The notes beneath the pieces were generated by a model. The model was not told the DNA's origin and did no database searches. It saw only the letters and a list, made by a program, of their open reading frames with translations. From NCBI GenBank assembly GCA_963812245.1, contig CAWEUK010000002.1:620001-684000 (forward strand): 64,000 nucleotides of DNA, written 5' to 3'. Position numbers and translations under genes: made by a program. Below are positions 6,680-15,302 of this stretch, in pieces. How positions within the stretch are numbered: position 1 is the stretch's first letter; each line of letters starts with the position of its first letter. Source of the DNA: Salsipaludibacter sp963812245. GTDB lineage: Bacteria > Actinomycetota > Nitriliruptoria > Nitriliruptorales > Nitriliruptoraceae.

Positions 6680-9400
6680 ATGGACACGATTCGCTTCGAG
6701 TTGCTGGGTCCGCCGAACCTGCTGGTCGGTGGTCGCCCTGCCGACGTCGAGACGCGCAAGGCCCTGGCAGTCCTCGCCCGGGTGGTGGTCGAGGGTCCAC
6801 AGCGACGTGACACGCTCGACGCCCTGCTCTGGCCCGGGTCCGATGCTCGCCGTGCCAGGCAGGCCCTGCGGCGGACGTTGTCGGCACTGCGCAAGGCCCT
6901 CCCCGGCGGGGCGCTGGCCGACGGCGACGACGTCGCCCTGTCCGTTGCCGTGAGCACCGACCTCGAGGATGTCGAGGACCTTGCCGGCTCGGGGGTCACG
7001 ACGACGGACACCGCTGCGCTCGCCGCCGCCGCCGAGCTGCACCGTGGCGAGTTCCTCGAAGGGCTGCACTTTCGTGACGCAGACGTCTTCGAACACTGGC
7101 GTCGGGACACCGGTCAGCAGGTGGACCGGCGGCGCGTCCAGGTCCTCGAACGCTGGTGCCGTGCCCTGGTGGCGGCGCACGACTTCGAGGCGGCCATCGA
7201 CGTCGCCCGGGATCGACTGGCCCTGGACCCGCTGCACGAACCCTCGCACCAGCAACTGATGCTCCTGTACGCGTGGCAGGGTGACCGCGCCGCGGCAGCG
7301 CGCCAGTACTCGGTGTGCATCCGGGTCCTGGACGAGGAGCTGGGCGTCGCGCCCCTGCCCAAGACGGCTGCCCTGGACGAGGCAGTGCGTGCCGGCACCC
7401 TCGAACCGCCGCCGCGGACTGCCCCGACCCCCGACAGGGGTGAACCGCACGCCGCGACGCAGCGTCCCGCCCCGCTGCCGCCGCCCAGCACGCCGTTCGT
7501 CGGGCGCAGCGAGCAACTCGCCGGCCTCGTGCAACGGTGGGACGACTGCCGCGGTGGCGGCGGCGTGGCGATGGTGGTCGGGGAAGCAGGCATCGGCAAG
7601 ACCCGGCTCGTCGAGGAGCTGGTCACCGCCACCGCCGGGCCCGTGCTGCGGGTGACTGCCCGTCACGAGGACGCGGCGCTGGCCTACGCACCGGTCATGG
7701 CGGCATTGCGGGCAGCCGCGGCAACGCTGCAGGAGCTGGACGACGCAACCCGCTCGCAGGTGGCGCGGCTGGTGCCGGACGCGGCCGGTGTCCCGCCACC
7801 GGACGACCCGCTCACCAGCCCCACCGACCGAGCCAGGTTCGTCGACGCCTGTGCCACCGCGCTGCTGGCGCCGCTGTGCAACGACGACGACCCGGGTGTG
7901 CTGGTGGTCGAGGACATCGACCGGGCGGACGACGAGACCCGGGAGTTGGTCGTGCACCTCGTCGCTCGACTGGCGGACCACCGGGTGTTGGTCGTCATCA
8001 CCTGCCGCGACGTGCCGACGAACCTCGACACCGGGCTGCGGCTGGACCTCCCGCGCCTGACCCGTCCACAGGTCGAGGAGCTCGCAGCAGCACGGGACGC
8101 CCAGGCCGTCGCGGACCGGCTGTACGTCGAGTCCGAGGGTGTGCCCTTCCTGGTCGTCAGCTACCTCGACGCCCGCTCGGACGGCGACGGGGACTGGGCG
8201 CTGCCGGCGGCTGGCCGTGACCTCGTCCGACGACGACTCGACCGACTCGACGAAGTGCCGCGGCAGGTGCTCGCCGCCGTTGCCGTGATGGGCGGGCGCC
8301 AGTCGACGGACCTCCTCGAGCGCGTTTCCGGCCGGTCTCCCGACGAGGTCGTCGACGCGGTCGAGACGCTCACGACGGCCGGGATCACGGTCCTCGACGA
8401 CGACGGTTGGTGCGAGCTGACCCACGACAAGTTGCGCACGGTGGTCCTGGCCGACACCTCCCCGATCCGGCGGCGACTGCTGCACCACCGTGCGGCCGAT
8501 GCGCTGCTGGCGCTGCCGTCGACCGTGGCCGCAGCGACCCTCGCCCATCACCTGGCCGAGGCCGGGCGGGAACGTGAGGCGGCGACAGCCCATGCTGCCG
8601 CCGGCCGGCGTGCTGCCGACCTCTACGCCAACACCGAGGCCATCGACCACTGCGAACGAGCGCTGGCGATGGGCCACGAGGATCCAGCGGGACTGCTGCT
8701 GCTGCTGGGTGACCTGCGCGTACGGGCCGGCGACTACGCCGGCGCCGAGCAGCGCTACGTCCGCGCCTCGGCGCACGCCGTCGACATGGCCGTGGTCGAG
8801 CAGCGACTGGGTGCGCTCGCGCTTCGACGGGGTGACGACGAGGTGGCCGAGGCACGGCTCAGGCTCGCCCTCGAGGCAGGACCGACCGGTGACCTGCTCG
8901 TGCGCACGCTCGCACCACTCGCACAGGTCCTCGCGCGGCGCGGCGACCTCGCCACTGCTGCAGAACTGGCGGATCGTGCCGTGGACGAAGCCGAGGGCCT
9001 GCGACCGACGACGTCAGCCGTCGCGCACAACGTCGCGGGGCTGGTCGCGCGGCGACGGGGAGACCGCCGCGGCGCGCGGCGGCACCTGCGCGCCAGCCTC
9101 GCCTCCGCCGAACATCCCGAGCACCGCGCCGCCGCGCTGAACAACCTCGCCCAGGTCCTCGGCCAGGACGGCGCCAACGAGGAGGCCATCGTCCTGGCGA
9201 ACGAGGCATTGGAGGCGGGACGCGCGACCGGGGATCGCCACCGCGAGGCTGCACTGCTGTCGAACCTCGCCGACCTGTTGCACGCGGCAGGCCGGACGAC
9301 GGAGGCGATCGAACTCCAGGCCGAGGCGGCGGAGCGCTTCGCAGGTGTGGGGGAGTCCGCGACGACCAGTCCCGAGATCTGGCGCCTCGTCGACTGGTGA
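6680..9400 (+). CDS. SARP/BTAD-type transcriptional regulator with ATPase and TPR domains
   Basis: The protein has 906 residues. The N-terminus (about 1-95) resembles the OmpR-type winged-helix DNA-binding domain of SARPs, with ALRRTLSALRKAL in the recognition region. A BTAD domain of helical repeats follows (about 100-240). A STAND-type ATPase starts near 275 with Walker A GEAGIGKTRLVEEL and Walker B VLVVEDIDRADDE. The last 300 residues are alanine-rich TPR-like helices. No C-terminal LuxR-type HTH is present, so the N-terminal domain is the only DNA reader. The family activates operons by binding heptamer direct repeats at 11-bp steps, and four such sites lie around this gene and its minus-strand neighbours. 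It diverges from the phosphatase/kinase operon. The effector sensed by the ATPase/TPR part is unknown. Confidence 0.9.
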   Translation: MDTIRFELLGPPNLLVGGRPADVETRKALAVLARVVVEGPQRRDTLDALLWPGSDARRARQALRRTLSALRKALPGGALADGDDVALSVAVSTDLEDVEDLAGSGVTTTDTAALAAAAELHRGEFLEGLHFRDADVFEHWRRDTGQQVDRRRVQVLERWCRALVAAHDFEAAIDVARDRLALDPLHEPSHQQLMLLYAWQGDRAAAARQYSVCIRVLDEELGVAPLPKTAALDEAVRAGTLEPPPRTAPTPDRGEPHAATQRPAPLPPPSTPFVGRSEQLAGLVQRWDDCRGGGGVAMVVGEAGIGKTRLVEELVTATAGPVLRVTARHEDAALAYAPVMAALRAAAATLQELDDATRSQVARLVPDAAGVPPPDDPLTSPTDRARFVDACATALLAPLCNDDDPGVLVVEDIDRADDETRELVVHLVARLADHRVLVVITCRDVPTNLDTGLRLDLPRLTRPQVEELAAARDAQAVADRLYVESEGVPFLVVSYLDARSDGDGDWALPAAGRDLVRRRLDRLDEVPRQVLAAVAVMGGRQSTDLLERVSGRSPDEVVDAVETLTTAGITVLDDDGWCELTHDKLRTVVLADTSPIRRRLLHHRAADALLALPSTVAAATLAHHLAEAGREREAATAHAAAGRRAADLYANTEAIDHCERALAMGHEDPAGLLLLLGDLRVRAGDYAGAEQRYVRASAHAVDMAVVEQRLGALALRRGDDEVAEARLRLALEAGPTGDLLVRTLAPLAQVLARRGDLATAAELADRAVDEAEGLRPTTSAVAHNVAGLVARRRGDRRGARRHLRASLASAEHPEHRAAALNNLAQVLGQDGANEEAIVLANEALEAGRATGDRHREAALLSNLADLLHAAGRTTEAIELQAEAAERFAGVGESATTSPEIWRLVDW

Positions 9401-9733
9401 CGCGGCGATCGCGTCGCCCGACAGCATCTCCGTGTTCGGCTTCTGCCCGTGATGCAGCCCAGAGGCAGCCCGGACGGGGTGATGCCTTCACCGGGTGGAC
9501 GAGGCGCGTGTCGTGGGGTGGCTATGCTTGTGACAACTTTCACGAAGTGCGGTGGGCGTCGCCACCAGTGGTCGGTGCGTGCGAACCCGTGGCCGGCGAC
9601 CTGTCGATCCGGGCCGACTGCGGCAGTCGACGGTCACGCCTAGGCTTGTGCCCGGCGTGCCGGACCAGTGCCAGTTCGACGCCACGGCGATGCCAGCGGG
9701 CAGCGACGTGGACGAGCAACAAGGAGCAGTGAC
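9401..9733. other. Intergenic leader of the first nuo operon
   Basis: This 333-bp gap between the SARP gene and nuoA shows no convincing gene. It contains a short GC hairpin directly after the SARP stop (9399-9415), a CRP-like dyad at 9529-9544, a candidate -10 element TAGGCT at 9641-9646, and the nuoA ribosome site AAGGAG at 9721-9726. The promoter of the 17-kb operon most likely lies here. Confidence 0.5.
9529..9544. promoter_or_regulatory. CRP-like dyad upstream of nuoA
   Basis: TGTGA at 9529-9533, six spacer bases and TCACG at 9540-9544 match the TGTGA-N6-TCACA pattern of CRP/FNR-family sites with one mismatch. It lies 190 bp before nuoA. Cyclic-AMP or redox control of the operon is inferred and unproven. 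Confidence 0.35.
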
Positions 9734-10093
9734 GTGCTGAGCGACTACGTGCCTGTGTTGGTGCTGTTCCTCATCGCCCTGGCCTTCGCCGGGGGCAGCC
9801 TGTTGATCAGTTCGCAGGTGGGGCCACGCCGCCCCAACCCGACCAAGTTGATGGCCTACGAGTGTGGCAACGTGCCCCTCGGGGACGTCAAGGGCACCCG
9901 CTTCTCGGTCAAGTTCTACCTGGTCGCGATGATGTTCCTGATCTTCGACATCGAGACCGTGTTCGTCTACCCGTGGGGGATCGTCTACCGGGAACTGGGC
10001 TGGCTCGGACTGGGCCAGCTCGTCATCTTCCTGGGGTTGTTGACGGTCGCCTTCGTCTACGAGATCGGACGAGGAGGCCTGTCATGGGACTAG
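9734..10093 (+). CDS. nuoA: NADH-quinone oxidoreductase subunit A (first complex I)
   Basis: The protein has 119 residues and three membrane spans, normal for NuoA. The conserved loop KLMAYECGNVPLG and the second-helix motif KFYLVAMMFLIFDIETVFVYPW are present. It is a membrane-arm subunit next to the quinone chamber of complex I. I chose the GTG at 9734 because AAGGAG stands seven bases before it. It is the first gene of the complete 14-gene nuo operon and overlaps nuoB by 10 bases. Confidence 0.93.
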   Translation: MLSDYVPVLVLFLIALAFAGGSLLISSQVGPRRPNPTKLMAYECGNVPLGDVKGTRFSVKFYLVAMMFLIFDIETVFVYPWGIVYRELGWLGLGQLVIFLGLLTVAFVYEIGRGGLSWD

Positions 10094-10569
10094 AGGACAA
10101 CCTGCCCAACGGCATCCTGTTGACCAACCTCGAGAAGTTGGTCAACTACACCCGCGCCAAGTCGATGTGGCCGGCCACCTTCGGCCTGGCCTGCTGTGCC
10201 ATCGAGATGATGGCTGCCGGTGGCCCACGCCACGACATCTCGCGCTTCGGCATGGAGGTGTTTCGCGCCTCGCCACGCCAGGCCGACCTGATGATCGTGG
10301 CGGGCCGCGTCTCGAACAAGATGGCGCCGGTGCTGCGCCGCATCTACGACCAGATGAGTGATCCCAAGTGGGTGCTGTCCATGGGCGTGTGCGCCACGTC
10401 GGGCGGCATGTTCAACAACTATGCGCTCGTGCAGGGAGTCGACCACATCGTCCCGGTCGACATGTACGTGCCCGGGTGCCCACCGCGTCCCGAAATGCTC
10501 ATCGACGGCATCCTCAAGTTGCATGCCAAGGTGCAGGGCGAGACCTTCGTCGAGCAGGGGGCCAAGTGA
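10084..10569 (+). CDS. nuoB: NADH-quinone oxidoreductase subunit B (first complex I)
   Basis: The protein has 161 residues. The four Cys ligands of the terminal [4Fe-4S] cluster N2 are visible as the tandem pair in GLACCAIEMM, the Cys in MGVCATSGG and the Cys in VPGCPPRPE. It passes electrons to quinone at the junction of the peripheral and membrane arms. The start has GGAGG six bases upstream and overlaps the end of nuoA. It overlaps nuoC by one base (TGATG). Confidence 0.95.
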   Translation: MGLEDNLPNGILLTNLEKLVNYTRAKSMWPATFGLACCAIEMMAAGGPRHDISRFGMEVFRASPRQADLMIVAGRVSNKMAPVLRRIYDQMSDPKWVLSMGVCATSGGMFNNYALVQGVDHIVPVDMYVPGCPPRPEMLIDGILKLHAKVQGETFVEQGAK

Positions 10570-11300
10570 TGGCCGATGTTCCCACCGGCACCCGGGCCAC
10601 GGAGGTCCCGGTCGCCGACCCCGCCGAGGCAGCCGCCGCCGCGGCCTCGCCTGCCGACGATCCGCGCCGTCCGTCACGCCTCGACGGCATCGACGGATCA
10701 CCGCTGACGCTGGAACAGTTGGCCGAACGGATCGTCAACGGCTTCGGCGCGGTCACCACCGACATCGCCCACGGCGAGCTGACCGTCCACGTCGCCGCCG
10801 ATCGCCTCCACGACCTGCTGCTGTTCTGCCGTGACGACGACGCCCTGCACTGCCGGACCCTGTCCGACCTCGCGGGCGTGCACTGGCCCGCCGGCGACGA
10901 CGTCATCGAGCGCCAGCCCGCCACGACGGGGTGGCCCGAGTACCGGGTGACGCGGGACACCGGGGTCATCGAGGTCAACTACGTGCTGCGATCGCTGGAG
11001 CGCAACCACCACTTCCGCGTGGTCGTGGGCCTGGACGACACCGACCCGCGGGTCGACTCGGTGATGGACCTGTTCCCGACGGCCAACTTCCACGAGCGCG
11101 AGGTCTGGGACATGTTCGGCGTCGTGTTCGTCGGCCATCCCAACCTCGCCCGCATCCTGATGCCCGAGGACTGGATCGGCCACCCGCAGCGCAAGGACTA
11201 CCCGCTGGGTGGCGTCGAGGTGGAGTACGTCAACGACAAGTTCATCCCGTCGCCCGAGGATCGTGAGTTGCGACGGATCGTGGGAGGTGATGGCGCATGA
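10569..11300 (+). CDS. nuoC: NADH-quinone oxidoreductase subunit C (first complex I)
   Basis: This 30-kDa-type peripheral-arm subunit has 243 residues. The first 45 residues are an Ala/Pro-rich acidic lead. The signature NFHEREVWDMFGVVFVGHPNL and the following RKDYPLGG are complete. It is a separate subunit here, not fused to NuoD. It overlaps nuoB by one base and nuoD by four (ATGA). Unlike the NuoC of the second cluster it has no C-terminal extension. Confidence 0.94.
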   Translation: MADVPTGTRATEVPVADPAEAAAAAASPADDPRRPSRLDGIDGSPLTLEQLAERIVNGFGAVTTDIAHGELTVHVAADRLHDLLLFCRDDDALHCRTLSDLAGVHWPAGDDVIERQPATTGWPEYRVTRDTGVIEVNYVLRSLERNHHFRVVVGLDDTDPRVDSVMDLFPTANFHEREVWDMFGVVFVGHPNLARILMPEDWIGHPQRKDYPLGGVEVEYVNDKFIPSPEDRELRRIVGGDGA

Positions 11301-12604
11301 GCGAGACCGAGGCCACCCCCAAGACCCCCGACGCCAGCGGCGAGTACTGGATGGAGGGTGCCGACTGGGAGGAGCTTGCCGACGTCGTCGGCGAGTCCAC
11401 CATGACCATCAACATGGGCCCGCAGCACCCCTCCACCCATGGCGTGCTGCGGCTGATCCTGGAGATGGAGGGAGAGACCGTCCTGCGCGTCGAGCCCGTC
11501 ATCGGCTACCTCCACACCGGCATCGAGAAGTCCGCCGAGTACCGCACCTGGTCGCAGACGCCCACCTTCCTCACCCGCATGGACTACCTGTCGCCGCTGT
11601 TCAACGAGGCCGCCTACGCCCTGGGCGCCGAGCGCCTGCTGGACGTCGAGGCCCCCGAACGAGCCCAGGCCGTCCGGGTCATCATGATGGAGTTCAACCG
11701 CGTCGCCTCGCACCTGGTGTGGGCGGCGACCGGCGGCATGGAGCTGGGCCAGACCACGATGATGACGATGGGCTTCCGCGAGCGCGAGCACATCCTCGAC
11801 CTGTTCGAGTCGCAGTCCGGCCTGCGGATGAACCACGCCTACATCCGTCCGGGTGGCCTGGCCAACGACGTCACCGACGACTTCTCCGAGCACTGCCTCA
11901 AGCTCGCCGACATGCTCGAAGGACGCATCACCGAGTACGAGCAGCTCCTGCAGAAGAACCCGATCTGGGTGTCGCGCATGGAGGGTGTGGGGGTCCTTGA
12001 CGCCGACACCTGCCAGGCCTACGGCATCACCGGGCCGATCCTGCGCTCGGCCGGCGTGGACTGGGACCTGCGCAAGTACCAGCCCTACTGCGGCTACGAG
12101 CAGTACGACTTCGAGGTTGCGGTGGGCAGCGCCGCCGACTGCTACGAGCGTTTCCTGCTGCGCTTCATGGAGATGCGCGAGTCCCTGCGCATCGTGCGCC
12201 AGGCGGTGGCGACACTGCCCGGTGGCCCCGTGATGGTCGAGGATCGCCGCATCGCCTGGCCGTCGAAGTTGTCGGTCGGCGTCGACGGGATCGGCAACGA
12301 CCCCGCCTACATCCGCCACATCATGGGTGAGTCCATGGAGGCGTTGATCAACCACTTCAAGATCGTCACGCAGGGCTACACGGTGCCGGCCGGGCAGGTC
12401 TACTCCGCCGTCGAGTCCCCGCGCGGTGAACTGGGCTGCTCGATCACCTCGAACGGCACGAACCGCCCCTATCGCATCCACATGCGCGACCCCTCCTTCG
12501 TCCACCTGCAGGCAGCCGACATCATGTCCCGTGGCCACCTGGTCAGCGACGTGATCGTCGTCGTCGCGTCGATCGACCCCGTCATGGGCGGCGTCGATCG
12601 ATGA
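11297..12604 (+). CDS. nuoD: NADH-quinone oxidoreductase subunit D (first complex I)
   Basis: This 49-kDa-type subunit has 435 residues and lines the quinone-binding cavity. Conserved elements include MGPQHPSTHGVLR near residue 40, EPVIGYLHTGIEK, and the C-terminal SVESPRGELG-like stretch read here as AVESPRGELGCS. The start overlaps nuoC as ATGA with GGAGG upstream. The stop overlaps the start of nuoE as ATGA. Confidence 0.95.
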   Translation: MSETEATPKTPDASGEYWMEGADWEELADVVGESTMTINMGPQHPSTHGVLRLILEMEGETVLRVEPVIGYLHTGIEKSAEYRTWSQTPTFLTRMDYLSPLFNEAAYALGAERLLDVEAPERAQAVRVIMMEFNRVASHLVWAATGGMELGQTTMMTMGFREREHILDLFESQSGLRMNHAYIRPGGLANDVTDDFSEHCLKLADMLEGRITEYEQLLQKNPIWVSRMEGVGVLDADTCQAYGITGPILRSAGVDWDLRKYQPYCGYEQYDFEVAVGSAADCYERFLLRFMEMRESLRIVRQAVATLPGGPVMVEDRRIAWPSKLSVGVDGIGNDPAYIRHIMGESMEALINHFKIVTQGYTVPAGQVYSAVESPRGELGCSITSNGTNRPYRIHMRDPSFVHLQAADIMSRGHLVSDVIVVVASIDPVMGGVDR

Positions 12605-13956
12605 AGGAACCGATGAAGATGACTGACACCTCCACCAACGGCCAGGCACCGGCCGACGCGCCCACCGAGTTCTCGGAGGGCTTCCATGCCGATGCCGCCA
12701 AGCTCGTCCGGCGCTACCCGGTGGCGCGGTCGGCGTTGCTGCCGCTGCTGCACCTGGTCCAGTCGGAGCACAACTACGTGTCCGAGGCCGGGATCGCATT
12801 CTGCGCGCAGGCGCTGGACCTCACCAAGGCCGAGGTCGCCGCCGTCGCCACCTTCTACACGATGTACAAGCGCCAGCCGGTCGGCGACTACCTGCTGAGT
12901 GTGTGCACCAACCCCACCTGCCAGGTGGCCGGTTCCCAGGTCATCTTCGATCGCTATCGCGACGAACTGGGCGGGACCACCGACCCCGAGACGCGCGTGA
13001 GCATCGAGGAGGCCGAATGCCTCGGCATCTGTGATGCCGCCCCGGTCGTGCAGGTCAACTACGACATGTACGGCCCGCTCACCGACGACGAGGCCGACCG
13101 CCTGTTGGCGGGATGCCGCACGGGCGAGCCGCCGGCATCCACGTGGTCGGGCGAGCCCGCGCCCACCTTCAGCGAGGTCGAGCGCGAACTCTCCGGTGCC
13201 AACGATGCATTCGGTGATGCCCTCGTCGAGGCCGCGCGCCACTCGATAACCGGCTACGACGTCACCCCGGCCTACAAGTCGGGGGAAACCGACATCCCGG
13301 TCACGCATCCCGGTGGCGACCGTGCCGGCCACGGTGGCGAGATCTTTGCCGGGCAGTTCGCCGGCGTCGCCGACCAGGAACCGTCGGACCAGGACGCCGC
13401 GCAGGACGCCGATGCCCAGGACGTCGCCGCAGCTGCCGACCAGGCGGCCGATGACAGCGGCCACCCGGAAGCCGACGACGTGGCCGACGCCGCCGGTGCG
13501 GCCGCGGCCACGGGTGGCGACGACGGCGACACGGCCACCGCCCAGTCGGGCAGTGGGCACGAGGATCCCGACCAGACCCCGGCCGACGACGTCGACCCTG
13601 ACGGTGCGGACCCGGCCGACGACGGCGAGCCTTCCGACAGCGGCGGGCCTTCCGCAGGCGATGAGCCTTCCGCAGACGATGAGCCTTCCGACGGCGACGA
13701 GCCGGCCGACGGCGACGCCACCGACACCCGTGACGAGTCCGAGTCTCGGCCACAACTGGTCGACGAGGGCACCGACGCCACCGACGCCACCGACGTGGCA
13801 TCCAGCATCGATTCGGGTCCGGCCACCGATGCGTCGAGCCTCGCGACGGCCCCCGACCCGGCCGGCGTGATCCCCGACCATCCACTCGAAGGCGACACCG
13901 ACGCTGTCGTCGACAGTGACGCGACCACGCGCGCGACCGACGGCGAGGAGTCGTAG
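12601..13956 (+). CDS. nuoE: NADH-quinone oxidoreductase subunit E with a long acidic tail
   Basis: The protein has 451 residues, about twice the usual size. Residues about 20-190 form the normal thioredoxin-like [2Fe-2S] domain; the cluster ligands are visible in VCTNPTC and ECLGIC. From about residue 215 the chain becomes a low-complexity tail very rich in Asp, Ala, Ser, Pro and Glu with almost no basic residues. NuoE works with NuoF in the NADH-oxidising module. The reading frame is unbroken and high in G/C at third positions throughout, so the tail is real coding sequence. Possible roles are solubility at high ionic strength or binding a partner. ATG 12601 overlaps the nuoD stop; ATGs at 12613 and 12619 are alternative starts. 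Confidence 0.92.
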   Translation: MKEPMKMTDTSTNGQAPADAPTEFSEGFHADAAKLVRRYPVARSALLPLLHLVQSEHNYVSEAGIAFCAQALDLTKAEVAAVATFYTMYKRQPVGDYLLSVCTNPTCQVAGSQVIFDRYRDELGGTTDPETRVSIEEAECLGICDAAPVVQVNYDMYGPLTDDEADRLLAGCRTGEPPASTWSGEPAPTFSEVERELSGANDAFGDALVEAARHSITGYDVTPAYKSGETDIPVTHPGGDRAGHGGEIFAGQFAGVADQEPSDQDAAQDADAQDVAAAADQAADDSGHPEADDVADAAGAAAATGGDDGDTATAQSGSGHEDPDQTPADDVDPDGADPADDGEPSDSGGPSAGDEPSADDEPSDGDEPADGDATDTRDESESRPQLVDEGTDATDATDVASSIDSGPATDASSLATAPDPAGVIPDHPLEGDTDAVVDSDATTRATDGEES

Positions 13957-13958
13957 AC

Positions 13959-15302
13959 ATGGGAACACTGGGACAGATCAGCGCCCTGTCGTCGCGCTAC
14001 GACATCGACGACGTCCACGAGATCGACGTCTTCGAGCAGCACGGTGGCTACGACGGTGCCCGTGCCGCACTGGACCTCTCGCCTGCCGACATGATCCAGA
14101 TGATCAAGGACTCGGGGCTGCGCGGACGTGGCGGCGCCGGGTTCCCGACCGGGCTGAAGTGGTCGTTCATCGCCCAGGACACCGGCAAGCCGGTCTACCT
14201 GGTCGTCAACGCCGACGAATCCGAACCCGGCACCTTCAAGGATCGTCCGCTGATGGAGCGTGATCCCCACTCGCTCATCGACGGGATCATCGCCTCGTGC
14301 CTGGCCATCCAGTCCGAGATGGCCTACATCTACTGCCGCGGGGAGTTCGGCTGGGTGTCACGGCGACTGCGCCGTGCCATCGAGCAGGCCTACGACAAGG
14401 GCTACCTGGGCAGCGACATCTTCGGTTCGGGCAAGCGCGTCGACATCACGCTGCACCGCGGTGCCGCCGCCTACATCTGCGGTGAGGAGACGGCGCTGCT
14501 GGACTCGCTGGAGGGTCGTCGTGGCCAGCCGCGGCTGCGTCCGCCGTTCCCCGCCACGCATGGCCTCTACGGCTGCCCGACCACGGTCAACAACGTCGAG
14601 ACGGTGGCCTCGGCAGCCTGGATCTTCGCCAACGGGCCGGAATGGTTCAGCCAGTACGGCACCGACAAGTCGGCCGGCCCCAAACTGATGTGCATCTCGG
14701 GCGAGGTTCGCAAGCCCGGCAACTACGAGGTGGCGCTGGGCACCCCGATCAGCGAGATGATCGAGATGGCCGGTGGCGTGCTCGAGGACCGGGAACTGAA
14801 GTTCTTCTTCCCGGGCGGGTCGTCCACGCCCATCCTGACGGCCGACCACGTCGACCTGCCCTACACCTTCGAGGCGATCGCCGAGGCCGGGTCGCTGCTG
14901 GGCACCGGGGCGCTGATGGTCCACTCCGACAAGACGTCGGTGGTCGAGACCGTCTATCGCTACGTCAAGTTCTACGAACACGAGTCCTGCGGCAAGTGCA
15001 CGCCCTGCCGTGAAGGTGGCTACTGGACCGCCCAGGTGTACGAGCGGATCCTCGCCGGCCAGGGCCGCTACGAGGACATCGACCTGCTGGCCGACATCTC
15101 CAACAACATCTTCGGTCGCAGCTTCTGCGCCCTGGGCGACGCGCTGACCTCGCCCGTGCTCAGCTCGATCGAGTACTTCCGCGACGAGTACGAGTACCTG
15201 GTCAAGTCGGCCGGCCGCCTGCCAGACCACATGCAGTCACTGCGCACGGCCACCGCGACCGAGTACCTGGGCCGCAACGACCTCGCCACGGCAGGGGTGT
15301 GA
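13959..15302 (+). CDS. nuoF: NADH-quinone oxidoreductase subunit F (NADH/FMN-binding)
   Basis: The protein has 447 residues, normal for NuoF. It has the NADH/FMN site motifs GRGGAGFPTGLKWSF and NADESEPGTFKDR, and the [4Fe-4S] N3 ligands in ESCGKCTPCREGG. It accepts hydride from NADH and hands electrons to the iron-sulfur chain. The start follows GAGGAG and lies three bases after the nuoE stop. There is no counterpart in the second nuo cluster. Confidence 0.96.
   Translation: MGTLGQISALSSRYDIDDVHEIDVFEQHGGYDGARAALDLSPADMIQMIKDSGLRGRGGAGFPTGLKWSFIAQDTGKPVYLVVNADESEPGTFKDRPLMERDPHSLIDGIIASCLAIQSEMAYIYCRGEFGWVSRRLRRAIEQAYDKGYLGSDIFGSGKRVDITLHRGAAAYICGEETALLDSLEGRRGQPRLRPPFPATHGLYGCPTTVNNVETVASAAWIFANGPEWFSQYGTDKSAGPKLMCISGEVRKPGNYEVALGTPISEMIEMAGGVLEDRELKFFFPGGSSTPILTADHVDLPYTFEAIAEAGSLLGTGALMVHSDKTSVVETVYRYVKFYEHESCGKCTPCREGGYWTAQVYERILAGQGRYEDIDLLADISNNIFGRSFCALGDALTSPVLSSIEYFRDEYEYLVKSAGRLPDHMQSLRTATATEYLGRNDLATAGV

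Noticed and set aside
6593..8776. A 727-codon minus-strand open frame opposite the SARP gene, and similar long antisense frames elsewhere (for example 5093-6517, 24915-26144, 52932-56078).
   Set aside because: They lie opposite genes with clear domains, lack ribosome sites and encode Arg/His/Gln-rich nonsense. High GC removes stop codons by chance.
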